From contig KB310768.1 in NCBI GenBank assembly GCA_000328365.1, forward strand, positions 46,135 through 110,134: a stretch of DNA of 64,000 nt, read 5' to 3'. This DNA comes from Capitella teleta. Taxonomy: Eukaryota > Annelida > Polychaeta > Capitellidae. Below are positions 1 to 10,172 of this stretch, piece after piece (the first letter of the stretch is position 1; every line of letters starts with the position of its first letter). The notes under the pieces are model-generated. The model saw only the letters and a program-made list of their open reading frames with translations. It was not told where the DNA came from and made no database searches. The position numbers and the translations under genes were made by a program.

Positions 1-1475
1 TCTTACGTATTCTTTCTTTATTTATTTTTTATTTTTTTCTTTATTTATTTTTTCTTACGGGTACAAATTTTGGTCAACCGTTTCTCCATAACTAACAATG
101 TTTCATCTTTCATTTTTCTTACGTATTCTTTCTTTATTTATTTTTTATTTCTTTCTTTATTTATTTTTTCTTACAGGTAAAAATTTTGGTCAACCGTTTC
201 TCCATAACTAACAATGTTTCATCTTTCATTTTTCTTACGTATTCTTTCTTTATTTATTTTTTATTTCTTTCTTTATTTATTTTTTTTTCGGGTACAAATT
301 TTGGTCAACCGTTTCTCCATAACTAACAATGTTTCATCTTTCATTTTTCTTATGTATTCTTTACTTATTTATTCATTTTTTATTTCTTTATTTATTTATT
401 TTTTCCTACGGGTACAAATTTTGGTCAACTGTTTCTCCATAACTAACAATGTTTCATCCTTCATTTTTCTTATGTATTCTTTTTTTTTATTTATTCATTT
501 TTTATTTCTTTATTTATTTATTTTTTCTTACGGGTACAAATTTTGGTCAACCGTTTCTCCATAACTAACAATGTTTCATCCTTCATTTTTCTGACGTATT
601 CTTTCTTTATTTATTTTTATTTCTTTCTTTATTTATTTTTCTTACGGGTACAAATTTTGGTCAACCGTTTCTCCATAACTAACAATGTTTCATCCTTCAT
701 TTTTCTTATGTATTCTTTCTTTATTTATTTTTTTTTTCTTTATTTATTTTTCTTACGGGTACAAATTTTGTTCAACCGTTTCTCCATAACTAACAATGTT
801 TCATCTTTCATTTTTCTGACGTATTCTTTCTTTATTTATTTTTTCTTACGGGTACAAATTTTGTTCAACCGTTTCTCCATAACTAACAATCTTTCATCTT
901 TCATTTTTCTGACGTATTCTTTCTTTATTTATTTTTTCTTACGGGTACAAATTTTGGTCAACCGTTTCTCCATAACTAACAATGTTTCATCCTTCATTTT
1001 TCTGACGTATTCTTTATTTATTTTTTATTTCTTTCTTTATTTATTTTTCTTACGGGTACAAATTTTGGTCAACCGTTTCTCTATAACTAACAATGTTTCA
1101 TCCTTCATTTTTCTTATGTATTCTTTCTTTATTTATTTTTTATTTCTTTCTTTATTTATATTTTCTTTCGGGTACAAATTTTGGTCAACCGTTTCTCCAT
1201 AACTAACAATGTTTCATCTTTCCTTTTCCTTACGTATTCTTTCTTTCTTTATTTTTTCTTTCTTTCTTTATTTATTTTTTCTTACGGGTACAAATTTTGG
1301 TCAACCCTTTCTCCATAACTAACAATGTTTCATCTTTTATTTTTCTTATGTATTCTTTCTTTATTTATTCATTTTTTATTTCTTTCTTTATTTCTTTCTT
1401 TTTTTTATGGGTACAAATTTTGGTCAACCGTTTCTCCATAACTAACAATGTTTCATCTTTCATTTTTCTTACGTC
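1..1475. repeat. Satellite-like tandem array, unit about 115 bp, 13 copies
   Basis: About 13 head-to-tail copies of a T-rich unit of roughly 95-123 bp run from the left edge of the window to about 1475. Each unit has a conserved core (ggtcaaccgtttctccata followed by actaacaatg) and a variable part made of TTTA and TTTC runs, which accounts for the length differences. Open frames on the plus strand simply translate the repeat. The array is cut by the window edge, so its true length is unknown. Confidence 0.95.
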
Positions 1476-2683
1476 TATCAAGTATGACAATATATTCGTG
1501 TCTGAAAGAACTTTGTAAGATATAAAGGTCAAAAGGTAAGGTCACAACCATAAATAGGTGTCAAGTTTTCTCATCTCAATCTCATTCAATACTGGTCATA
1601 TCGTTCTGATTTTTTCATTAAATTGTTCAATGCGCCATTTCCAACGAAAGTGAGCTTCCTACTTTGTAGGTTCAGCTGCATCATTATTGCGTAATAGTCG
1701 AAATTGTAAAAATGTGATTTTTCAAACTAATATGACTTCTTCGACAAGCACGATATCACGCTGTAATTTTAGTGATAGTTAACAATATTATTGTTGTATT
1801 TAATTATAATTTCCAGTCATGTCATGACCGGGTAAAGGTCGTCATGACGTTTTTTCGCCTTTTTTTTTTTTTTTTTTTTTTTTACTGATAAGGCATGATT
1901 TCCATACATTGCGGTTAATTTTACACAAACTATTGCCCTTAGTGTCTGGTCGATCTATAACAATAATTCATTACACACTTTTTTGTGGGACAATATGTAA
2001 ATGTCCAAATATGGTCAACACCGAATCTTGCTTCATAGTGGTTAGTTTTGAAATCAAAATACATCAATGTGCAGATAGAAAATAGGCCAGTATTTTTATA
2101 ATTGTCATATTTGGTGCCAGATTAATATTTTACATCCTATATGACATTAAAGATTGCCAATGCTTACTTATGTAAAACGTTATGATTTTCGTTATGAGTG
2201 CATTATTGGCCTAATCTCAAATCAATTTCTCATTTTGTTTGCTTCCCTCTAATTACTCCCCAAAAAATTCCTGTCCACGTCTCTGGCTGATTTTATTTAT
2301 TTGTTTATTTATTTGTTTTTTTTGTTTTTTTTTTTTTTTTTTTTTTCACCTAGCGTCAATCTGATTATCCACTCTGCCATGTGACTTAAAGTTCACATAC
2401 TGGCAGATGAAACTCGATCACGTGTTTCCTGGCAAACCCTGTTATTCCATTAGGTTCTGATCGGACAACTAGTGAAGTGTTTTCACCAAAGGCGGCTGCC
2501 GTCGTACTTATAAGCCCGATATTATCGTGGAAAAGTTGACTTTGTAGTCCCCTTCTCATCTGAATTCTTTGTCATGATGTCATCGGGGTCTCATCCAAGT
2601 TCGTGTTATTTCATCATCACCAGAGTAAAGGTAACCCCTTGTCTGAGCGTTCCGTGTTCTAGGGCCAGCATCCCTTTGCACCG
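1476..2683. other. AT-rich intergenic stretch, no gene seen
   Basis: No convincing exon. It holds poly-T runs at 1860-1883 and 2325-2346 (possible ends of reverse-oriented retroposons) and two copies of the 8-bp palindrome GTCATGAC at 1821-1828 and 1841-1848. A weak TATA-like TTATAAG near 2510 lies upstream of a short frame starting at 2574 that runs into the minisatellite. I do not call a gene here. Confidence 0.5.
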
Positions 2684-2979
2684 GAATGGGTTGCACCGGA
2701 ATGGGTTGCACTGGAATGGGTTGCACCGGAATGGGTTGCACTGGAATGGGTTGCACCGGAATGGGTTGCACTGGAATGGGTTGCACCGGAATGGGTTGCA
2801 CTGGAATGGGTTGCACCGGAATGGGTTGCACCGGAATGGGTTGCACTGGAATGGGTTGCACCGGATTGGGTTGCACTGGAATGGGTTGCACCGGAATGGG
2901 TTGCACTGGAATGGGTTGCACCGGAATGGGTTGCACTGGAATGGGTTGCACCGGAATGGGTTGCACCGGAATGGGTTGG
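2684..2979. repeat. 15-bp minisatellite, about 20 copies
   Basis: About 20 perfect or near-perfect copies of the 15-mer GGAATGGGTTGCACC. The only common variation is C/T in CACCGG versus CACTGG, and the two forms mostly alternate, so much of the array is a 30-bp higher-order unit. Long frames on both strands (HRNGL/HWNGL and PIPVQ repeats) are products of the repeat. The array runs directly into a SINE 3' tail. Confidence 0.95.
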
Positions 2980-3005
2980 ATGGAGGAGCCATAAAACCCA
3001 ATCAT
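2977..3005 (+). mobile_element. 3' tail fragment of SINE family 1
   Basis: The sequence tggaggagccataaaaccca matches the 3' end of the SINE copy at 6457-6768 read in sense orientation (TGGAGCCGTAAAACCCCA). Only this tail is left. It directly follows the minisatellite, suggesting that the array expanded inside or next to a SINE copy. Confidence 0.5.
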
Positions 3006-3729
3006 ACGGTCATACTTCATGCCTTATCATCAACTGCATTTTCACTGTGATAAAATCATTCTTTGTGATCAAGTTAATTTGTATAATAGAAAAAGAGAAT
3101 GGCCAAAGATATTACAATTATATTTATATGCATGTATTGAACGAAAAATGAATATATGAGAGACATAATGCATGCAACGAAATATACTGCCATACCTTCG
3201 ATCTACCAGATAACATGATAACTGGGATGTATGCATTATTATTCCGAAATAAAAACAAAACGATCTGCTTGGAAAGTTCATGCTTTAAGAAGAAAATTAA
3301 TATCAAGAATATCAAGAATTGGCATTAGATTCAACATGCCGAATTTCACGATAAAAGAGAATAAAGTATATTCCTGGGGCCGCAAGTGCAGGTTATAAGA
3401 GAATAATGTACTGTCTGGAACACTATAATTATATCAAAAAAAGTATTATTGAATCAATATAACGGAGCTTTTGTGATAATCATTTCTACGCTAATATGTT
3501 CCACCAGCAAGAGTTGCTACACCGAGTGCCATCATGAAATAACGCACAACTCACGTACTAGAATAATGCATATATACAAGTGGATTGCACGTAACCGAAA
3601 GCCAAATCTCATCACGCTATAAACATCAACCACATACCTGGCTTTCGACTATATCGAGTAAATAAGTTTACAATTACATTAGGAATCACCAATTAAGCGC
3701 AATGACCCAACAATGCCTAGTCTTAACCT
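3006..3729. other. Downstream flank of the adaptor-like gene, no other gene seen
   Basis: AT-rich sequence, probably including the 3' UTR of the minus-strand gene that ends at 3730. I found no clear AATAAA close to the stop. A consensus minus-strand donor (CCAG then GTATGT) lies near 3637 but I cannot tie it to an exon. Confidence 0.4.
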
Positions 3730-4107
3730 CTAGTGGGTTGGTTTCAAATACATTCCTTCATAGGCATCTGGGATTTCCTCGTATATTTCGCCTAATCCTT
3801 GGTACTCGTTCGATGACCCTGTGTTTGCGTGTACATCGACTATAACTTTGTCGTCTTTCTTTGATTGCTTCCCTTCTTTCGGCTTCGCTTCTTTTCGTTG
3901 CCGTTTTTCCTTTTTTGGTTCCCTCTTTGGATCTTTTGCTTCCGGCTTTTCCTTTGAGGGTTCTCGTCTTGTGATTCTGAAAGTTTGACAGACGTTGAAT
4001 GAAATACTTTCCTTTTTATATCGTTGGCTTTTATAATAATTAAAAAAAAAAAAAATAACGGGTCAACGGGGTGATGAGGGGTGATGAGTAGTTTTAATCA
4101 ATTCACT

Positions 4108-4140
<33 letters not shown>

Positions 4141-5722
4141 GGGGGGGGGGCTTATTTAACCTCGGAATCCTGAAGCAACTAAGACTTATGTAGTCCGAGG
4201 AGGTAAGCAGGAGTTGGGTGCCTTACCCAAGGACACAAGGTTGGTGGCTGTCTTTGAACCTCCAGTGGTCAGCGCCAGGCCATTTTGAGGCAAGCACGCT
4301 AACCACTCTGCCACCACCTCTCCTCGTGCATCAGCCATAGTCCAAGTGGACGGTTGGCGCCCTCCCACTTTCTCTTGCTGCAGATGCTGCTGAAGCCTTT
4401 CCTTCTTCTGGCCAGTCCCGGATGTTGTCAGGACATTCAAAGCAGCATCGTCCTCTCTCCTTCTTACCTGGTGACTCTCCCTCTGGCCGCCAGCACCTCC
4501 TTCCTCTTCTCATCCAATGGTGGTTTCAGTGCTGCGTCCAGATCGAAATCTCGAACGTAGAAGAGACGAGGGTGGTTTGGCAGATCCAGGACCCGCGAGC
4601 TAAACTTTCTCAGTGTTCTCTCTTTGTGAATGCAAATGTCGAAATTAACGATCCATTTGCTTTCAGTACGAGCAAAATCCAAGACCAATTATAATATTTA
4701 AATACGAATTCCTGGTTCAGGCAAATATAGGTTGAAATGGGAAGAGGGTGGGTTTCCTCAACCTGCTATTGCATGTACTCACCGCATGTCTTTAATTGTC
4801 GTATCAAGTTATTAGCTTGTTTATTAGGGAAATTTCGATATCGGAGAATGACTCGGGTCATGATTTTTTCAAACAGAGGTCAGCAAAATAGCTCATGACT
4901 CACAGGAAGCGGAGACTGCAACAGCAAGCGGTGACGATCACGAGACTCAAGACGACGAACAGAGCTCCGATTATGATTCCTGTGAATTAAAGGGGTAATT
5001 GTGTGCATGTCACGTGGTTCATGTCAGACCGGATCGGAGAACGTCGTTTTCATCATTGGCGTAAGTGGTTTCTGTAAATACACGCAACGACATTGATGAA
5101 ATAGGGCAAACATGATTTCATACCCACAATTATAATGTAATTAATACTGAATAGTAATGATATATAGCCGTTAAACCTAAGCTTGACTTCATTTCTTAAA
5201 ACACTAATAACAAAATTATATGTAAAACTATAAAACGTGACCTGACTTCTTTTAGAAAGTATCGGTTGATTGAGTTTTATGCACATGTCTTGCATGAGAG
5301 TCACATTTTGACTCAATCGTACAGTTGTCTCATACCACAAAAGCACAGAACACATAATATATGCCTGAAATATTTCAAATGGAGAACTAATTATTATTTC
5401 TCTGAAGGACACAGCGTGTGTCCTATATAGGTCTTGTCTTTGAGATCTGAGTTAGAGAGCAAACCTTTGGCGACATGATGTTCTGGAACACACCTTGACA
5501 AATATTTGTTTGACAAATATAAATATAATGATACGAATCTGCAGGATTTATTTTTCTCACCAAGTTTCAACCAACACAGTACTCAGTGCTCCAGATAATT
5601 ATAATTATGGTTATAAATCAGGCTAATCATATTACAGGTACGTAATACGAATGCATAATTACAGGTGAACCCTGGTTTAGACAGACACCAACCGACTTAC
5701 CGTTGGACGGCGTCGTTGCCAT
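3730..5722 (-). CDS. Transmembrane adaptor-like protein with clustered SH2-type tyrosine motifs (3-4 exons)
   Basis: Splice model, minus strand: exon 1 5722-5701 (ATG), exon 2 4979-4904, exon 3 4659-4468 (possibly optional), exon 4 3976-3730 (stop TAG). Phases match at every joint (1, 2, 2), with or without exon 3, giving 178 or 114 residues. Seen: an eight-residue outer segment (MATTPSNG), a membrane helix (residues 9-25), CCC directly inside it (26-28), basic residues, a Lys/Glu/Pro-rich stretch, then tyrosines in YQGL, YEEI, YEGM and YLKP; the first three are exactly seven residues apart. Known: LAT, NTAL, PAG and similar adaptors have a minimal ectodomain, palmitoylated juxtamembrane Cys and phosphotyrosine sites; YEEI is the classic Src-family SH2 ligand and YxxM binds PI3-kinase p85. 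Inferred: a kinase-substrate scaffold at the plasma membrane. Exon 1 extends upstream to an acceptor-like site near 5818, so a 5' UTR exon is likely. No homolog is recognised by sequence. Confidence 0.68.
4112..4322 (-). mobile_element. SINE family 2 (tRNA-Ser/Leu-type head), in last intron of the adaptor-like gene
   Basis: Read on the minus strand, the element starts with a tRNA-like head carrying an A box (TGGCAGAGTGGTTAGC) and a B-box-like GGTTCAAAGAC, continues through a unique body (CTTGGGTAAGGCACCCAACT) and ends in oligo-C and a long A tract (poly-G/poly-T on the plus strand, 4109-4150). Related but more diverged copies lie at 12563-12716 and 43784-43945. It is in the intron between exons 3 and 4 of the adaptor-like gene, in the same orientation. 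Confidence 0.8.
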
Positions 5723-5822
5723 ATTGCTTAAATAAAATCCACCCTACACTTGAAATAGTTATAGCCAGGAGGGTTGCGCAGGCAGCAAAGCCCTCTTTAT
5801 GCTCAAAGTTCTCTGCAGAGTA

Positions 5823-6441
5823 AACGCAACACCACGAGACAACACACAAGTTTATGATTCTTCTTCCATTAAAACGAGGTTGAATTTTTTTTTTCAACTT
5901 TTTCTTTGTTGGCGTCTGCCAACCGAACTTTAAATGGGGTGTTTATACAGTTTCACTTCCTTGATTATATTTATGTGCAACCTTTACCCGTAAAACTTGA
6001 TACATTTTGGTTTCTCAAGGTTTAAAATGAAGTTTTTCTTCTTCTTCTTTTAATATATGCCTGTTCACTCAAGGATAACACTGATTCATGCCTCGATTGA
6101 GCCTCCTCGAGGAAGTTCACCGCTTAAATATTATTGATGCCTAATTATTACATAATTATATGTTTTTGCTTTAAGCGTGACCATGGCGAAACAACAGTGC
6201 GGTTTTGGCTTTTGAGAGAACAATTTAATTATCTATTAAAAGAAGCTGCATACTAGTAAGTTCTATGTTTGCGCGTTAGAAGAACCGGAGTCCACCCGAA
6301 TAGGCCCAGTTCTCTGCAGTTCTCACATCGGTCGAATTTTTAATATAAAGGCCTATGATCTGTCACCGACGCGTCGAAGCAACCTGACCGTCAATGCATC
6401 GAGTTTAGTTAACGGGGCTAAATATAGCATAATTATACAAA
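5823..6441. other. Upstream region of the adaptor-like gene, no gene seen
   Basis: AT-rich sequence with no exon I can support. It contains the presumed promoter side of the minus-strand adaptor-like gene. No clear TATA box or other core element was recognised. Confidence 0.35.
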
Positions 6442-6456
6442 CAGCAGACTCGTGAC

Positions 6457-6768
6457 AGTTGGGGTTTTACGGCTCCACCCAACCCTTTCGGGTGATACGG
6501 GCGCCAGAACAGAAGGCCCAGGACCGGGGTTTCCCCCTACTCTAATCGATAAATCCCAAGGGTTCTTTATCCTGCATACCACCATAGACAGTAGTACACA
6601 GCGCCCGGCCTTGTTACGCAGTTGGGCAGCACTGCAGAGTCACCGAAGAATTACAATTGTAATTCACAATCATAACGCCCGTGGCCTGATCGAACCCGGG
6701 ACCTCGACCCCCACGGTCGGCATAGGATTGTAGTCAGCGGTTTAACCCACTGCGCTATCCGGTGCCCC
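6457..6768 (-). mobile_element. Full-length SINE family 1 with perfect 15-bp target duplication
   Basis: A 312-bp element flanked by the identical 15-mer cagcagactcgtgac at 6442-6456 and 6769-6783, so both ends are defined. Sense orientation is minus: it begins GGGGCACCGG, has an A box (TAGCGCAGTGGG) and a B box (GGTTCGATC), a central body with CTGTGTACTACTGTCTATGG and a tail ending in TGGAGCCGTAAAACCCC. This is the layout of a Pol III-transcribed, tRNA-derived SINE moved by LINE machinery. The unbroken target duplication suggests a recent insertion. Partial copies occur at 9154, 23196 (diverged), 31262, 53641 and 57251. Confidence 0.92.
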
Positions 6769-6886
6769 CAGCAGACTCGTGACTTCGGTTCAGAGAGGTG
6801 AGCTGCACAGCTAAAGGGTTGGTTATACCGGGTTCGACCCGCGAGGCGCGTGTTTCCATTAGTTCACGAACACTGCTGGGAGGCCC

Positions 6887-6900
6887 GTTGCCATGGCAAC
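6887..6900. promoter_or_regulatory. Perfect RFX X-box
   Basis: GTTGCCATGGCAAC is the palindromic consensus bound by RFX factors. It lies in a locally GC-richer stretch with a CCAAT on the plus strand at about 6940. The gene it might serve is not clear: the nearest plus-strand core promoter is the TATA box at 7196. Confidence 0.45.
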
Positions 6901-7139
6901 ACTGCCATCCGCTCATTCGATTATTACAGATTCCGTTTTTGGCGAACCAATTAATCATCTTTCAGCCAATTTGGACTCAGTCAACCCCACTCGAACCCGT
7001 CGTTCCTTGTCTATGTACAACTAGCGCTCCTTTTCCTGTTATCCGTTTGAATTGGTTCAATATGAATAAAAGCTTTTGAAATACAGAATTTGAAATTGAA
7101 ATACATGTCAATCTCGTGTCCGATTTCATGCGGCTGTGA

Positions 7140-7230
7140 TGTCATACCAATACGAGACCGGCGAGTGAGCAGGTCACACAGCGACAGAGCTCAGATATAA
7201 AAGAAACCTCGCGCTGCCCTCATATCAAGC
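7140..7230 (+). promoter_or_regulatory. TATA promoter, probably for the THAP gene
   Basis: A perfect TATAAAAG at 7196-7203 follows a GC-richer stretch and would place transcription start near 7225-7235. Both THAP first coding exons begin at an acceptor (TTGCAG) with a few untranslated bases before the ATG, so a non-coding first exon upstream is required; this is the best candidate in the right place. A possible donor-like GTAGGC follows in the expected first exon. Confidence 0.4.
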
Positions 7231-7347
7231 TATTCTGCGCGAGTAGGCAAGTTTTATTTAAATTGGTCTACAATCGTTCTACTATATATTAATTCCTACC
7301 TTTCAACGTGCTCTTGAGTCTAGGTGTATCCCAATACTAACTCTCTT

Positions 7348-7422
7348 TGTTTGTTTTAATTTTAGGAGATTAAGCATTAGTGCTGCCGTCACAACAATAG
7401 CACTCTCAAACATAACCATAGT
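7348..7422. repeat. 70-bp module shared with the MITE at 51923-52576
   Basis: The segment from tttgttttaattttaggag through actctcaaacataacc closely matches 52175-52246, which lies inside a terminal-inverted-repeat element. No terminal repeats are seen around this copy, so it is an internal remnant or an independent copy of the same module. Confidence 0.6.
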
Positions 7423-7423
7423 T

Positions 7424-8040
7424 CAGGGTTCCACATTCTCTCTATCATCTGAATTAATCAGATTTTCCTGATGCATTTTAAAGGGCTCTTCACGTGAGCA
7501 ATGTTTTGAAAACATGTTAAAATGGTTTTTTTTTTTTTTTCATTTCTTCTCTCTTTCACTGTTCATGAATTTCATATTCATAGCAAATTCTAGGAAAAAC
7601 AGTTTTAAAAGTTTATTCTATCATATGTTATGTTGTTTGCCTATATCTCCGAATCAAAAGATACAATATTATCCCATTAACCATTTTGTAATTGAAGATA
7701 TTCTTACCAATAAAATTCTTTCCTTTCTAGACATAATCACATAAGCGTGTTGTATAAGCCTACATGTAGAGCCAAGAAGATGGATATACAAACATGCATG
7801 CAGGCAATCATTCCTTTTAGATTCATGGTCATTGATGGATTATTTTTTATCAGATTTTTAATCAGGCTTTCAATTCCTGAATTGTTTTTATATATTTGTC
7901 GAAATTGTTTTTTACTTTTAACGCCTCTAAAAAATATTATCTTGTAAGGAGTGTTTTATAAATATGAATTAATTATTATTATTATATTCAGTCTTTAATT
8001 GACCTTTGCTCCGTAATTAAAGTCTTCACTCTTGTCATGA
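7424..8040. other. Probable 5' intron of the THAP gene, no other gene seen
   Basis: AT-rich sequence between the candidate promoter and the first THAP acceptor. Short frames here have no splice support or composition unlike the background. Confidence 0.35.
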
Positions 8041-8750
8041 TTGTTGATGAATTATTCTTGCAGTGTTGTGCCGGCGATGGAAGGAAGCAAGCCGATTTCT
8101 GGACGTCGTTGTGTTGCTGCGAATTGCGGACATACTGCTGGTGGAAGTGTTACGGTCCACAACTTTCCCACAGATGAGAAAATTCGCCAGCAGTGGATTC
8201 AGTTTGTGAGGGTAAGTCCAAGTAAGTTATAATCATTAATGAAACGAAAAGCACGAAGAGGTTGAGCAGCTAAGCAATATCTCATTCAAATGGTCACTGC
8301 CATGATCATAGTTGATTGTCATCATAATTATTGAGTCCTAATAATAAGAATCTTCTATTATCATAATTACAAAACCTTTGTGCTTGCATGATCTTGCAAA
8401 AGTGGTCGTTTATAGACCCCCTGGTGTGTTATACAGGCGGTTGTTAACTCAATCTAAAGTGAACTTTATTATTGCAGGTCAAGAGAAAGGAGTGGAACCC
8501 ATCGAAGTTCTCCGTTCTGTGTAGCGTGCACTTCAAAGATGCCGACTTTCCTTTGAGGTATCGGCTGCAGTGCTATACGGATGTCGCTGGGGTCAAGCGG
8601 AGACGACCTCTCCCGGAAGCCGTGCCTTCGATCCACGCTCAGAAACCCAGACAACCTGAATCGTCTGGTCAAATTGCACATAAGGAGAAAAAAATGGCTG
8701 TTCACAAGAGGGAACTTGCTCAGGTAGAACTCGGTTTTATTAAAGTTTTT
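8040..8750 (+). repeat. First copy of a 710-bp tandem duplication (THAP exons 1-2 and introns)
   Basis: Nearly identical to 9463-10172, including the whole intron between the two exons and about 25 bp in front of exon 1. Only scattered single-base differences are seen, so the duplication is young or homogenised. Similarity fades soon after the exon 2 donor on the right and before the exon 1 acceptor on the left. Confidence 0.9.
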
Positions 8751-8944
8751 TCAACAATTTCCATTGATGCATTGTGAATTACAGATCATGAAACAGTATG
8801 AACGAACTGCTAATCAGGAAAAGGTAATCACACTCGCTGTTGAGCCGTGATTGGGCAGACGCGTTTACAATTACAAGCTCATTCATTTCAGTGTTGCATG
8901 GCTTCACACAATCTCCCTTCTGGCAAGAGAATAGACGAAAATTG
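8077..8944 (+). CDS. THAP zinc-finger exons, upstream copy (partial gene model)
   Basis: Coding pieces: 8077-8211 (ATG at 8077; exon begins after TTGCAG at 8064), 8478-8723, then possible exons 8785-8823 and 8892-8944, all with good donors and acceptors. The first 127 residues nearly repeat the downstream copy: Cys12, Cys17, Cys60 and His63 form the C2CH zinc site, and AVPSIH at 93-98 is the AVPTIF-type motif of the family. THAP domains bind DNA in a sequence-specific way. The next two exons add 30 residues unlike the downstream gene and end in phase 2; I find no matching terminal exon. Exon 2 ends in phase 0, as does its downstream copy, so these exons could equally serve as an alternative N-terminus for the downstream zinc-finger tail. 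It may also be a decaying duplicate. Confidence 0.6.
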
Positions 8945-9153
8945 GTGAGTTCCGATCTTTACCCGCTTGTTAGTACGTCATATCGAGAGGAAAATGTTGT
9001 GTAAATTCTAAAGACGCATGAAGATAATGTGATTTCTGCGGCTGATGCAAGGTGTAAACATTAGACACGTGTCGTCAGGTCAATAATATTTCAATTGCTC
9101 CGTGGTATCATGGGTTTCAATTGGCCTTTGCCGAGCAAGTGACATGACATGAA

Positions 9154-9315
9154 GGGGTTTTATGGCTCCACCCAAACCAATCGGATGATACGGGCGCCAG
9201 AACAGAAGACCCGGGACCGGGGGTTCCCCCTACTCTTATCGATAAATCCCAAGAGTTCTTTATCCTGCATACCATCATAGACAGTAGTACACAGCGCCCG
9301 GCCTTGTTACGCAGT
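9154..9315 (-). mobile_element. SINE family 1, 3' half without tRNA head
   Basis: Matches the body and tail of the full copy at 6457-6768 in the same orientation, from GGAGCCATAAAACCCC to the ACTGCGTAACAAGGCC block, then stops. The head is missing, as in a 5'-truncated insertion. It sits between the two THAP copies, outside the duplicated block. Confidence 0.85.
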
Positions 9316-9462
9316 TTTTCCAAGCAAGGGATGCAGCTTCGTATGTTAATTTGATTCCACTCTGATTAAATTGATAAATTTTGAATCTTACACTCGCATT
9401 ATCATTGCTCTCTTTGATGTGATTTCATTGATGCACATTTCTCATTGCTGGCGTTGTTAACC

Positions 9463-10172
9463 ATTGTTGATGAATTATTTTTGCAGTGTTGTGCCGGCGA
9501 TGGAAGGGAGCAAACCGATTTCTGGACGTCGTTGTGTTGCTGCGAATTGCGGACATACTGCTGGTGGAAGTGTTACGGTCCACAACTTTCCCACAGATGA
9601 GAAAATTCGCCAGCAGTGGATTCAGTTTGTGAGGGTAAGTCCAAGTAAGTTATAATCATTAATGAAACGAAAAGCACGAAGAAGTTGATCAGCTAAGCAA
9701 TATCTCATTCAAATGGTCACTGCCATGATCATAGTTGATTGTCATCATAATTATTGAGTCCTAATAATAAGAATCTTCTATTATCATAATTACATAACCT
9801 TTGTGCTTGCATGATCTTGCAAAAGTGGTCGTTTATAGACCCCCTGGTGTGTTATACAGGCGGTTGTTAACTCAATCTAAAGTGAACTTTATTATTGCAG
9901 GTCAAGAGAAAGGAGTGGAACCCATCGAAGTTCTCCGTTCTGTGTAGCGTGCACTTCAAAGATGCCGACTTTCCTTTGAGGTATCGGCTGCAGTGCTATA
10001 CGGATGTCGCTGGGGTCAAGCGGAGACGACCTCTCCCGGAAGCCGTGCCTTCGATCCACGCTCAGAAACCCGGACAAACTGAATCATCTGGTCAAATTGC
10101 ACCTAAGGAGAAAAGAATGGCTGTTCACAAGAGGGAACTTGCTCAGGTAGAACTCGGTTTTATTGTAGTTGT
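9463..10172 (+). repeat. Second copy of the THAP exon 1-2 tandem duplication
   Basis: Partner of 8040-8750, offset by 1423 bp. It belongs to the complete gene model ending at 11307. Confidence 0.9.

Noticed and set aside
214-1518. Phe-rich plus-strand frames with repeated FSITNNVSSFIF
   Set aside because: Direct translation of the satellite-like array.
2574-3050. Repeat-containing frames HRNGL/HWNGL (plus) and PIPVQ (minus)
   Set aside because: All follow from a 15-bp repeat whose length is a multiple of three; no codon bias or flanking gene structure supports a protein.
3730-3976. A classical ITAM in the adaptor-like tail
   Set aside because: ITAMs need YxxL/I with 6-8 residues between the two motifs; here only three residues separate YQGL from YEEI.
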